From Climacteris rufus (lineage: Eukaryota > Chordata > Aves > Passeriformes > Climacteridae), in NCBI GenBank assembly GCA_013398175.1, contig VZRZ01007791.1, positions 401,824-465,823 of the forward strand: a DNA stretch of 64,000 nucleotides, written 5' to 3'. The notes below the pieces were generated by a model, which did not search any database, had not been told where the DNA came from, and saw only the letters and a list, made by a program, of their open reading frames with translations. This document shows positions 28,513-40,720 of the stretch, one piece after another (position 1 is the stretch's first letter; every line of letters starts with the position of its first letter). Both the position numbers and the translations under genes were made by a program.

Positions 28513-28805
28513 ATCACAGAATCACACAATCACATACGTAGGAAAAGTCTCTGAGACCATAGAGTCCAACTGGTAACCCAGCAATGCCAAGTCCACCACT
28601 AAACCATGCCCCTAAATACCACATCTACACATCTTCTAAATACCATCAGAGACAGTGACTCCACCATTTCCCTGGGCAGCCTGTTCCAGTGTTTGACTGC
28701 CCTTTGGGTGAAGAAATTTTCCCTAATATGCAATTTAAACCTCCCCTGGCACAAATTGAGACCATTTCTTCTTGTCCTATTGCTTGGTACTTGGGTGGAG
28801 ACAAG
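28513..28805 (-). mobile_element. CR1 LINE, 3' end (truncated copy)
   Basis: The plus strand begins 'aatcacagaatcacacaatc', the reverse complement of the CR1 terminal repeat. It continues with 'gagtccaactggtaaccc', 'ctccaccatttccctgggca', 'cctgttccagtgtttgactg' and 'ttcttgtcctattgcttggt'. All are hallmarks of the CR1 3' portion read backwards. The copy is therefore on the minus strand, the same orientation as PTPRN2. It covers about 290 bases. The right end, where the truncation lies, is approximate. Confidence 0.93.
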
Positions 28806-29559
28806 ATAATTTCTTCAGAGATAGTATGGCTTGCATCTGTGAAGATACTTGTTTTAAAAAGGCCTAATTTATTAGCTGATGTTCAGTTAACACAACTATT
28901 TTTGACAACATACTTCCAATACAGTACTTGAGTAGACATCCTTTTCATGACTGAGCATCTTTCAGTGAAAAGATGTGCAGCTCTTAAATTAACAGACCTT
29001 GACGGGTCTCATCAAATTTCAAATGTCAGCTGAAGACGTGGATGTGAAATTATCTTAATCCTTGCACACAGTGGCCACCCAAAGCATTCACGCAAGAGTG
29101 TGGGAGCCACTGCTTTTTCCAGAGATGCAGAGGGCCAGGAAGTGCTATGATGCTTCCCTGGGTTCCTCAGAAGGAATTTGGAGAGGAGAGAATTTGCTTT
29201 AGCTAATACACAGCAAATTGTGCAGTAAAAGACTATACTTGGAAAAAATTAGTTTGTTTTCTCTCCAAGAGATTTAAATAATGGCTTTTTTTTCTTTGCC
29301 TTTGTTCCTTGCTAACTCATAGGTTGCATCATTCTGGCTCAGGACACCCCAAAATTCTTGCTGTTCTGTTTAAACTTCTTTGTCTTCTTCAGTACATGTT
29401 ACATTGACCACATGTAAGAGGAACACTTCTCTGCATAAATCCAATTTACTTTCAACACCACGTATGGTTTTGTCCTTCCTTTTCCTGGCTTAATACCTTG
29501 TCATTAGTGGATTCACAGTACATTTCTCTGTTCCCACTCATATTACTCGCAGGGCTATA

Positions 29560-30129
29560 GAATTCAGAGACAGAAGAAGCCTATCTGATTACCTGTTTCC
29601 AGGCCTTCAAATAAAGTCATTTCTTGTACTTCACTAGAAACTTTCTAACATTTTGCTGTACTGTATCTAAAGGAGATGCCTAAAGCACCGTTCATAACAA
29701 TTTCTCGTGACTCCATCTGTTCTGAACTACACATTTTACTCCTGGAAATATGCAAATATTTTCAATAAGGAATACCAGCACTCATCTGAGATGGCTTTTT
29801 CATAGGGATGTCAACAATATTGTTTTTTTACTTCATACTTAATTTCCTACTCATTTTCAGCAAGCCATTTATTCCAGCCCTAGTCTGCTTGTTCAGAATA
29901 TTGCTGTTCTTTATAATTTCAGATTCTATATATTCCAGTGTCTTCACTGATCATGAATTAATGGATCTCTGAACATTATAGGCATCTCTTCTTGTGACCC
30001 TTTTCTTCAAAGACAATTTATTTGTTGCATATGTTTTCAGGTTTAACATTTTCAAACTTCTGAATTACTCCTCTGTCATCCCATCTGTGCAGAACTTTAG
30101 ACTGTGATACCACTTTTAAAAGTAATTGT
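29560..30129 (-). mobile_element. Possible 3' continuation of the ancient LINE relic
   Basis: The block 'agaattcagagacagaagaa' then 'gcctatctgattacct' resembles the reverse complement of the CR1/L3 3' region, where a hit to 'agaggtggaagggacct' is usual. It lies on the expected side of the reverse-transcriptase relic and in the same orientation. The sequence between the two pieces is not recognisable, so the continuation is inference from position and one short match. Confidence 0.3.
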
Positions 30130-30700
30130 CACTTCCATTCACTTACATATCATTATTTAAAAAGTTAAATATAACTGGATCTAAGAGCAATTCCTCTACT
30201 CTGCCAGACACTCCTATACATAGCTTTTGATCATTTTTTTTTGCCTATCAGCCTTTTGCCCCATTTCAATCCACATAATTGTCCTCTAAAAAATTGGCAT
30301 TAATTTTTCAATTAACTATTCATGAGACAGTGTCAAGACTTTATTAAAATCTGTATGTATTACATCTGTTGTTTTCACTTAATCTACTGGTTTTGTAGTT
30401 TTATTTAAATAAAAAGCAATCAGGTCTGTCCAGGCAAGACTTGCTCTTTATAAAATTATGCATATTCTTATTCATTGTTCAGCTATCCAAAGGAAATGGT
30501 GAAGGAGATTAGCAAACACACAAAAGAAAGACTCCAGCCTTCCCCATCCTCTTAAACGACACCCTTACACTTATTTTTCTTTTATGCCCATGAAAAATCT
30601 CTCTCTAGATAATCAGCAATTCCTTTTTTAATATGTGCTCCATTACTTTCTAGGGTTGGAGTCTGGACTCGGGCAATAGCAACAGAAAGGTTCATTTCTC
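30130..30700 (-). mobile_element. Ancient CR1/L3-like LINE relic, reverse-transcriptase region
   Basis: Read on the minus strand, this stretch gives broken pieces of a LINE reverse transcriptase in the right order. First comes NFIKSKSCLDRPDCF at about 30.45 kb, which resembles the GFVKNKSCQTNL block. It is followed by TDVIHTDFNKV and, after a one-base shift, DTVSHE (about 30.36-30.31 kb), which resembles the conserved VIYLDFSKAFDTVSH block. Further downstream (lower coordinates), the plus strand has 'ataactggatctaagagc', which fits the region past the RT motifs. Frameshifts and stops are frequent, so it is a dead, very old copy. The upstream part near 30.6 kb ('ctccattactttctagggtt') also fits. 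Edges are uncertain. Confidence 0.65.
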
Positions 30701-33074
30701 TTCTCTTTTCTTTCTCCCCACTCATCTTTTACAAAATTACTACCTTATTCTTCTATTTTGGGGCACCCAAACTCATCCAGATCTGATCAAATAAAGCTCC
30801 CTGAGATCAGTGTCACTATTAGAATTCTGAGCCATATTCAGATCCTGCAGAGCACCACAATGTTTTTTCACACTTTTCAAGCATTTCTCAAGTCCTAGCA
30901 CCTTTCCATAGTAACACTGAAGTTACTGGGGCTCTTGTTTGCAGAAGCTCAGTCTTTCTCCCTGAGCTGCCATGATGTTCTTGCAGAGAGCAAAGGCTGG
31001 GAGCAAAGCAGAGAGCAAAGCTCCTCACACGTTTCCTTGAAGGAACTTTCAGTGGTGCTGAAAGGGGGCAGAGCCAAACCATGCCCATGTTTTCCTATCT
31101 TTCTTCCTAACACAGCAGGCCTTAAATAAACAGAGGGCACACTATCTCAACCATTTTCAGTCTTTCCATCAACTAACCTGTTAATAAAATTCAGTTTTCT
31201 CCAATACTTACTTGTTCTGTTGAAGCACCACAGTTGTTTCTGATGCTCTGATCCAACAAACCCACAGTAATGCAGAGCCTGCAGCTGTTACCAACACCAG
31301 ATCCATCTCTGAAGCATCACTCCACAACTGTTAGAAACACCAGTTTTAGTCTAACAGATCAAGTTTCCAATACTAACTGCAGAGAAATGTGACTTTATTG
31401 GGCTAGTTATATTGAGCTTAAATACACATATAGGATTAAAAACTCTGTTGTGGCAGCTCACTGTCAGCATCTCACAGAACTTGTATCTGGAAGAAATCTT
31501 AGTAAATTACCATCTGGCTATAAAGTGTCACATGCTTTCAGTCCTGGAGAGCATTCTGCATCCACTCCTTTACTGGAATCAGGATTTCATAATCTAATTA
31601 GTCAGATATTTCAGGCTGAAGGCTCCTTTCTCTCTTCTAACTTGTCCTGTGACATTCCAGATCTCCTGTTTACAGTAACCACAAACAAAAAAATATAGGA
31701 AATAAAAACGTGGAAATTTGTATTTTCTCTCTGTAAAAGACATTGAGGAATTATTTTTCCTCCTCTGCATTTGCAGCCACATTACTACCGTGATGTATTT
31801 TGATCTAATATTTCTTGTATTTCTCAGGACCTGATGACACCAGTGAAAAAAACAGTTTTGAAGCTTTTAAAGCTATGTACTGAAAAATACTATGGAATTC
31901 TACTTGTAATTTAGCATAAAGTCCTACTAATATCATACATAATATGCTAGGTGATGAAGAAAAAGTTAAAAAAAAACAAAACAGGGAGGCAATTCACTGA
32001 CAAAGCAACTATTTTTCAGCACAGTTGAGAATAATATCTCTCGATTGCTTCAAATAGGTTGTATTATTTGGAAATAAATTAACTTCCATGGTGATACCAG
32101 CCAACAATAAAAAATGACATTCCATAGTTTCAGTGTCATATTTTTTGATGTAAAGCTTTTTGCAAACAACTAAGCATGCACACAGAGAGCAGTTGTGTTT
32201 TAAGCATGCCACCTAAAATAATATTAAATTATTGTCCTTGTTTTGCTACAGAATCATCACTTTTGCATGAGAAGGGTAAGGCATTATCCACCAGACTGGA
32301 CCAGTGTGCAGCTTGTGCAACAATGACTGTGTATCACAAGCATATTAGATGGCAACCTATGTTCTGTTTACCTAAATTAATATACCCTTGATGCAGCGTA
32401 TATCACCATCTCTCCCTCTCTTAATGCTCTGATAATAGAGTTTTGTAACTTGTAAAAGGATTACTTCAATCCAATCAGCAGGTGCTGGGATCAGTGTGTG
32501 TCACACAAACATTTGCTAATCCCTTTTCTTACAGCTCCCAGCTGCCAAAGGTGCTCAGTGAAATCCCAGTGAAATGGACGAGTACAACCTGGTGTGGACT
32601 GACACAGGTTGTCATCTCTGGAGGAAATCTTGGAAAATATATATGATGCTAAACATTGCTTCAATTGGAATGGTGGGGGCTGGTATACTTTTGAAAAGAA
32701 ATGCAGCTAAGAAGTTAAAGATTAAAAACCAGAATGATTAATTATGAAATATTTACTCTACCTGGTTCTCTAAATATAGCAGAAGATAAAGAAATTCACT
32801 CTACAAGGAATCCCTTCAGAAGGAATATCAGCTACTTAATGGTGTCTTCTAGGTCTTAAATTACAACCACCCCCATCTCCTCCTCCTTACCCCCTTTCTT
32901 GAAATCTAAATTATGCTTATGAAGCTTCACCCTTGCAATTACTTTGCTTTAAATAAACCTCAACAAAAAAGAGAAAATTATTCCCATAAAAGGAATATAA
33001 TTTGCTCCTTTACAATCCCTGTATTTCTACAGCTTCTTCTTGTCCAAGTGTCTGAAAGTGCTCACTTTACTTCT

Positions 33075-33165
33075 GCAGGGGAGGGAAGTATCACTGCTGC
33101 TTCACAGATGGGAAATGAAAGGGCAGAAACATAGAAATTAATTTTCAGGGTCACAGAATATGCTC
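33075..33165 (-). mobile_element. Possible MIR-type fragment
   Basis: The plus strand has 'cttcacagatgggaaatgaa', then a short gap and 'ttcagggtcacagaat'. This resembles the reverse complement of the MIR core, in which 'ttacagatggggaaactgag' is followed by 'ccaaggtcacaca'. The match is short and interrupted, so chance similarity is possible. Confidence 0.35.
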
Positions 33166-34619
33166 CTGAAACACTAATCTTGCAGGAATATTCTTGACAG
33201 CTGTTTTTTTCCTTATCCCATGATTGTGTTTATAGACATGGCTAAAGGTCAGGCAACCTTAATGAATCCATATCTGATAATATTTTTGTAATTAGGAGTA
33301 TACCAAATGTTCTGACTGTAATGGAATTAGTACAGGTTTTGGTTTGGGGGTTTTGTTTAGAAGTACAGGGTTTAAGTGGCTGGTGTGTAGATGAATTTTA
33401 ATTTATGCACATGTTGAATGCTGTATTTAAAAGATTAATTATCTAGAATCAGTCTCTAAAGTTTCTGTACTTCCTATGGTAAATTTCACAATGAAAATCT
33501 TAAATAATAAGTAGCCTTCAAAAAAGGAAAGAACGTTACTCCAAAAACGAAGGTCTAAACCTCTTAGCCAAATACTGCTATTTCACAGCATGGGATCTAT
33601 TGTGTCATTTCTTAAAACCAAAAATAAACCCCAAACAAGAAAAAACTCAACCCAAACCTCCCCATTAAAGACAGCTCTGCAGTGCAGGAATGGCGCCAAG
33701 GAGAGTGTCAGCTGAATTCATCAACTGAGACATTTTGGGAAGCATTTCTGGTAGCTTTGCTACAATGTAAAAGCACAAGCTACACAGTTGAATAAAAACT
33801 AGCAGGAAAATGAAACAAAAATATACAAACGAAGTCCTTTGACCCTTTGTGATAAACATTGACACCCAACACCATTGTCAAAGAAACTGCTATTTTCTTC
33901 TTACACATTAAACCCATTTTTTCAGATGATCACTGCTCACTTCATTTTTTTACTAATGTTTTGAACACCATACACAATCCAAGACATATTTGTGATTAAT
34001 TTATATGCCTGTTGTATGTCTGAAATGAAAACTTCAAAAATATATTACCGCACACTAATTACCTAGCTGAAAACAGAAACCCAAATTCCCTGGCTTCCTC
34101 CTCTCCTAGCACTGCTAACTCAATTAAGCATCTAAATTTGGGTTCCCTGCTGGGTCCTGTATTTTCAAATTTAAATTTTAATGAATTAAAGTCTGTGTTT
34201 CTTTTCGGAGCACTTGTATAGTCATCTTCATTTACTATATATATAAAAATTACCAAGAACTAAATATAGAATTCTGAAAACATCATGTTTAAAAATAATC
34301 TTCTCTTCAAGTGTGGTCAAGTTCCTCAGAGACAATGAGACCAGTAAAACCCAGGCAACCATGACCAAGTACATCCAAGTGATACTGCACATGATGTGAT
34401 TTATAGGTAATCTGCAAAATTATGACTATGTTAGACACTAGCCATCTTAAGGGCAGAAAGGAAAATATTACTTTTACAGATATAATATCCCTGATAGAGC
34501 AAAGGGATAAGTACTTACTTCCTCTTCCTCCTAAACTTGTGAATAAAAGTGAAATTGTGCTTCTCCAGGAACAAATAATGACTCAAAGGAAAACCCCTCT
34601 GCTTTTCAGTGTGGGTTTG

Positions 34620-34661
34620 CTTTTTTTTTTGGGGGGGGCGGGGGGAAAGGAAGGGCCAGGG
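34620..34661 (+). repeat. T-run and G-rich tract
   Basis: A run of T is followed by eight G, a C, six G, then GG and two GGG groups within 25 bases. The G runs are on the plus strand, which is the template strand for PTPRN2. The grouping meets the usual spacing rule for a four-stranded G structure. Confidence 0.85.
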
Positions 34662-35109
34662 AATGGGTATCAAATTGATGGAGTTTGTACCTAAACATTC
34701 ACACAGACTTGTGGAAAATTGAGGACATGCAATGCAAAATCCTAGAAGTCTTGCAATTCACGCTGTATCCACAGCCCAGAGGTACAACATGCATATAAGC
34801 ACAAGTGACCATAAGGCCACCTCTGAGAAAAAGCAGGGAAAGACCAGACTGGATAATCAGCCTTTTCCTTGGAAAACTCCTGAAACAGTTGGAGATAGGA
34901 AACTTCAAACTTCACAAACACCTTCAATGATCACATCCTTGCACTCAGGTCATTTTGGAACCATGTCCACTACCTAGGAAGTTTCATATTTGCACACAGC
35001 AAACCACAGGGAAGCACCCCAATTAGTGAACTGCCAGTTACACAGATGCAGAGCAAACTCAGTGCAATAGTAAAAACCAGAGTTTCACTATAAAAGATAG
35101 CTCAGAGAG

Positions 35110-35192
35110 CAGGCTGGATAAATTTTTTTTTTAATGGTTGCACTTGATATTGGAGGTCTCTTCCAATCTAAATGATTTTGTGGTTTTGTGGC
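35110..35192 (+). mobile_element. CR1 LINE, short 3'-terminal fragment
   Basis: The segment contains 'ggaggtctcttccaatctaa' followed by 'atgattttgtggttttgtgg', matching the CR1 3' terminus with its imperfect eight-base tail repeat. Only about 80 bases remain. A run of T interrupts the upstream part ('aattttttttttaatggttg'). Plus orientation. Confidence 0.8.
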
Positions 35193-36439
35193 AGTAAGCC
35201 ATGGATGAACTTTTTTCACAGAAGCACTTTTAGGACTTAAAGGAGATGACTGTGGGAGAAGACACTGTTTTCTGCCCTACCCCTGCCATGACACACACAC
35301 AGCCACACTGAACCAACATGCAGGAGGACAATAAGCAATGCTGGCTATGAGAAAGATGCAGCTGGCATCTACCCAGCTCCCAAATCTAGAGGAACTGTCC
35401 CATTTTTTAGGTAACCTTTTATCTATGCACCATGGGATTTTCAACTGAGGTTGGCCTAGCTCAGTGATTCTCAAATATTTTTCTCATGAAAGCATTCAAA
35501 AGGAATTGTGAAGTGATGGTAGAAAAGCTTTAGAAGTGCATAAGCTGAAGACATCCTGCCTACTCCTGGGACTCTTGGGTTTCCATGGAAGCCAGTAAAG
35601 GATAATACTTTAAAGAAATTTGAGGAACCCTGGTCTAATCCACAGATGAAAATATTTGAAGTGACAGAGGGCAAAATAAGAACAAGGAAAAAACAACGTA
35701 AAAGAGGACAGAAAAAGAAGCCAAGAACAGACTGTAGAGGTCAACAAAGAAGTGAAATGATGAAAGAAGACACTATACTGCAAGGGAAGAAAGTCAGAAA
35801 AACAAAAACCAGGACACAGCAAAATAATGCTACGGGAATAAGAAAATTTTGGTCATAGCTGATAACTCCCAACATTTCCTTGCATGCTGTTTCTTTTCCT
35901 TGGAACCCTTTCCTTCAGATGCTGAACAAGGAGAATACATTTGAGGGAACGACAGTGATAGTTTTGAGTAGACAATAAAAGTACAGCTGACTGTTAAACA
36001 GAAAGAAGAAAAATAAAGAACCTAAAATTCAGTGCATGTGTGCATGTGCCTGACTGCTAAGGCTTTAGCAGATTGGGCATATATTTTTGAAGAAAACTGT
36101 TATCAATTCAGAAGAGACTCAAAAAATGTGTAGATGGCATCCTTTTCCATCAGAGAGGTTATTTACTATAGACTGCACATCCTCACTTCGGTTTTCAAGA
36201 GCTTTTCCAATATGTATTTAATATCTTCCAGTCAAGCTCTCCAAATATGGAATATTTTGCTCTTAGATAATGAAGTGAAAACTAAACTTGCAGAATGAAA
36301 TCTGACAAACCCAAGTCCACAATTCCTTTATAGTTTCATGTCATACTTTCATGTTTTAAAAATGACTAATGAGTGACAAAAAGGGGCAAATATACATGTA
36401 TATTTGATACAATACTTTTTCTGTTAAAGCCTATACGAT

Positions 36440-36660
36440 GAGTTGTGAGAGCACAGCACTGGGACACACAGAAATGGGGGTCTACTCCTGGCTCTGTTTC
36501 CAACCTTAAGGTTAGTCATGGTCAAGATGTTTCCTTGTCTATGCCTAAGTTTTCTGGACTAAAAAGACAGGATAATGATATACACCTTTAAAAAGAGCCT
36601 ACTCTTTGAACCTACTGATCAAAAGTGGTAGATAAGCTTATTATTATTTTGGTTACTGAA
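36440..36660 (+). mobile_element. MIR-type (CORE-SINE) relic
   Basis: The order of blocks matches a MIR element: 'ctactcctggctctgtttcc', then 'ggttagtcatggtcaagatg', 'tttccttgtctatgcctaag' followed by 'ttttct', and 'gacaggataatgatatacac'. The end is AT-rich with 'ttattattatt'. These correspond to the MIR phrases for 'cctggctctg', 'ttgggcaagt', 'tgcctcagttttc' and 'ggataataata'. The copy is diverged, as expected for an element shared by amniotes, and it is in plus orientation. Confidence 0.65.
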
Positions 36661-39600
36661 GTGGAGTTGAAAGGACCTGGTGACTTTAATCAAAATTCCT
36701 TATAGCAAGACCCAGAATCCTACCTAAAGAACAAAGTTTCTCAAAATTCAGTTGTGAGGATACACATATGATAAATTGAAGGTGGTACATACCCTCAGAT
36801 TCCACAGAGTTTTCTTGACTACAGCAGAACTTCAACTGACACAAAAGAAATTTCTGGACTTCCAGAAGAAATAGTGTACTAGGTACTATTCATATGTTTA
36901 CTACAATTAAAAGCAATTAGACACTATTATGATGTTTTCAAACCAACTGATCTAATGCAAAGACACCAAATGGTGAAAGGAGGCAATGAGAACAAAGAAA
37001 GCACTTTTCTCAGGCAGATGTTACACATACCCACCCGAGAAGCAGCAGGACATCATCATTGACAGATTCCATCTCCTAAGTCCACCCCAGCCTACCACAC
37101 TGGCACGGTGACTGTCTCTCACTGTCATGGTTTGTTATGATTCTTACAGATTAAGAAGAAGCCTTGATGCCTTTGATCTAACACACAATTATAATATAGA
37201 CAAAACACGAGTTTTTAATGACAGTGCTTCTCTGAGTATCCTTACTGCATGCTATTTAACAATTGCTATGTTTTAGCTAAAACCCTTTGGTTTTGTCTGA
37301 TGAATGAAGTGAATGTACACTCTTAGACACTTCCTGCTGCAATAGCACTCAATCTGCAAGACTGTTCCAAGGAACACTGTAAGACTACAGATAAAAGGTT
37401 AGTTCAGAAACCTGCAATTTTCAGAGTGAACCCAGTGAAGTTCCACATGGTCCACACAGAGGTAAAGCCTGGAGTAATCTCATGGTAGAGCAGGTACATG
37501 AGGGTTTGTTGTGTTAATGGTACTTCTATACACAGTCCATCTACTCATGTAAATAATGTCTTCAAGCATTTAAATGATCTCTATCTATTCTACTGGTAAA
37601 AATTTGTCACTGGCAAAGACATGTGACATCTTTTCCATTAGCTTTTTCCTGTAATGTGACACAGGCAAATTAAAAGGGTTCTTTAACATACACCTCCTCC
37701 AGTACTGATGTGGCTGAGACCACCACAAATTTAATTTTATAAATTATCACTACTGTGCTTTTCACCATTTATATCACCGTATATTCAAAATTTCCCCATC
37801 CCAAGGAGCAAAACCAGCCTTGTCTGCTTCATTTGTACACTCCTGTAAGAGATGAAAATTGCAAATATTGCAAGGAGAAGTTTTAAAATTTAAAACGCTA
37901 AGCAATTTTTCATTAACACAGTAAAGTTGTATATATTATAGCTCTGCTCCCAAATATTTGTCTATACTTATAGAGGATACCATTGCTATATATGGTATTT
38001 GTATACAAGCATGCATGTGGGTATAAAGCACCCACCACAGAATAGTCATCTCAAGGCACATGATACTAATAAAAATATACAAGACCTGAAAATATACCAG
38101 TTTTTAAAGGAATAAGAAGGCCCAAATAAACATGAAGTAACACTATGTCATAAAAATATCACCAAGATCTAGGCCCTGATTCTGACTGGGCTCCCACCTG
38201 CTAATCACTCGTCTGCAGATACAGCCGTGGGTGCAATTTCAGCTCTCAGATTTTTCTGCTGTAGCTTTATTCCCCTTGTTATCTCAGTAGACATCTTCAC
38301 TTTGGTGAGATGGATATTGAACTAACATCCTGCTACACATTCTAGGAATACGCACACAGCAAGCAGCTCGGCATCAGCTCACACATGAACAGCCTTAGCT
38401 CCCATAAAATATTCATTCATTTAAAAAATATTTGCACCCTGCTGTCAAACTTAGACAAATTCATACTGAGCCACAGAAAATAGCTGTTTTAATGGTAAAT
38501 GATGTTCCAGAAACCTCTTTCAGGCTAAACACTCTCGTCAAAATTATTTTAATAAGAAAGATTAACAATTTCAACATTAGCTGCTAATCCCCTTTCATTT
38601 GAAACTGTGCTGATAAAATTCTTTGCTTGTCATTCAAATAGTAAGTAATAATTATAGATTTGGGGCCTCCATCTCTTTCTTCATTAATAGTAAATTGCAT
38701 GGAAGTCTGAAGCATAAAGTCAGCTTTGATACATCTCAAAATGCAATTTCCATAGCTTTCCTTAGCTATGTACAATTAATTACAGAGTTAATAAGGGGAA
38801 TATGTTAATGAAAGGGAAATTATTCACTCAGACCACCTGGTCTTATCAAATTTCTTTAATATGTTTCCTTCTTTCTGTGAATTTGCATGACAGCAAGAAC
38901 ACAAATCATGGTGTGCCTTGCTAGTCCTTTAGCATTTTTATTTGCAACCAGCTAAAGTCCACTTAAATTAAATACAGAAAGAATGAAAGAAGTAGTCAGT
39001 AGTAAATAACTGACTGCACTTGTTTTCTCAAGTTCAGTACCGTTCTAATTTTAAAACAAAATTGCTTAAATTACTTTATCATTATCAGACTCTCTTCAGT
39101 GCTCAAGTATAAATATAATGCATCCAAAAATGAGACATTGTCATTTTTTATTTTCTTCAAAGAAATGATGTATTTAATAAAAGATGTACAGAAATGTGCT
39201 TCAATTTACTGCACTCTGACAGCTTAGTTGCTATGTGCAGTAGGGTTTTTGGATGTTCATGGGAATATTTTAGTTGGTACAAGCAGCCCAGTCAGAAGGT
39301 GGCAAACCTTCACATAAATCATCTTAAAAATAACATAGTTGTGATATGTAGTCAGAAAAATGCTTTCTAAAGACGGGTCAAATCCAGAAACCAACATCTT
39401 CAACAAACCTTCATGGATTTACTACTGATGAGACAGAGGAGAGAAACATCTTAGGACCTGGACACCAGCCCTCATAGTCATTCCAGGAAGAAAAGGGCAG
39501 AGAAGAATTCCTAGAGCAATGGCAGGTCATGCTTGGAGGAGGTGATGTTTGTGAGCAGTTAGTCACCCCTCCCTTCCATTCTTAGTTCAATGCAAAGGTC

Positions 39601-40579
39601 CCAACATGCAGCCAGCAACAAGAGGCAACTCATAATTCTCCCATGCTATGAATAGGGTTTTCTTGGCCAGCTTGGCAACCTAAAGCAGCATTAGCTCATC
39701 AGTTTAGGAGAAGAGGATAGGAGAGACATGACAGCATTGAGGGAGAGCTGCCAAGTAGAAATAAAGTAAGATATTACTCTGGTCTGAAACAAAAGGAGAG
39801 TTACATAAAAGGAGACAAATTCATAGTAAAATGATGTCTTTTATAAAGACATACTGGGGTAGAGATGAAATATTTGAGGGTAGAAGACTTTACCTGGTTT
39901 TGACCAAAGAGTAAAACAGTCCTCCTTTATTGAACAGCAAATACTATGTCATCCACAAGCAAACTTCACAGATTATTTTAATGTTTATCTCCTAATTTAA
40001 AAATGTTTCCACAGCTGCGTCGTGGGTGCATATGCAAAATTTGATCATCACAGGAGCATTTTGTCTGTGTCCTACACATAAAATTTTCCAAATACCACCC
40101 AAATTCTGTTACCTTATTCAGAAAACACTGCCAAATTATGGTCTAATTCCAGAAGGAGTTGCGGAGAGCAAAGTATAAAGTTTTTTTAAATCTTGCCCTG
40201 AAGATGAGCATAACCAGACTTTGTTGAATCAGTGAAGGGATTAAACTGTCTTCATGACAAATAATGTCTTAACCAGACCATGTCCAATAACTTCTGCTGG
40301 CGTAGCCCACATGAAGAGAAAGAGTTCTCCAATATACTGATGGAGTTCTCCTGGGTATCTGAAACTGCAACTGGTACAACAGTGCAAAAACACAGTGCCA
40401 GTATGATGTCCCTTCTCTGGAAGTACCATGAAGCAAGCCCCTGTTTCACCCTGAACTCTTACATGTTTTTAGAAGCTCTGAAGCTGTAGTTCCATTTACT
40501 ACATGTCATTTGATCTTAGCAGTGCACCATGTCTAGCAACCCATGTGAGTAATTTCTTTACCCCACAGTGAGTCAAAAC

Positions 40580-40720
40580 TCACCACCTTCTCACATCTGA
40601 ACTCTGCCACCAGCTCAGAAATACTCTGTAACATATATCATCTTGAGTCTCCTGCCTGAGAAGCCTTCCTGAACCACTCTCTTTCTAGTATCCTTCTCCT
40701 TCCAAACAGGCACTTCCAAC
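40580..40720 (+). mobile_element. Possible L2-type LINE 3' fragment
   Basis: The stretch 'ctcctgcctgagaagccttc' followed by 'ctgaaccactctctttc' resembles the well-known 'cctccaggaagccttccctg' block near the 3' end of L2 elements. The preceding 'cttctcacatctgaactctg' is compatible. The support is essentially one phrase, so this is tentative. Plus orientation. Confidence 0.35.

Noticed and set aside
37128..37160. 'ctgtcatggtttgttatgat', considered as the start of an avian LTR
   Set aside because: The similarity ends after about 12 bases, and no matching second terminal repeat or internal region follows.
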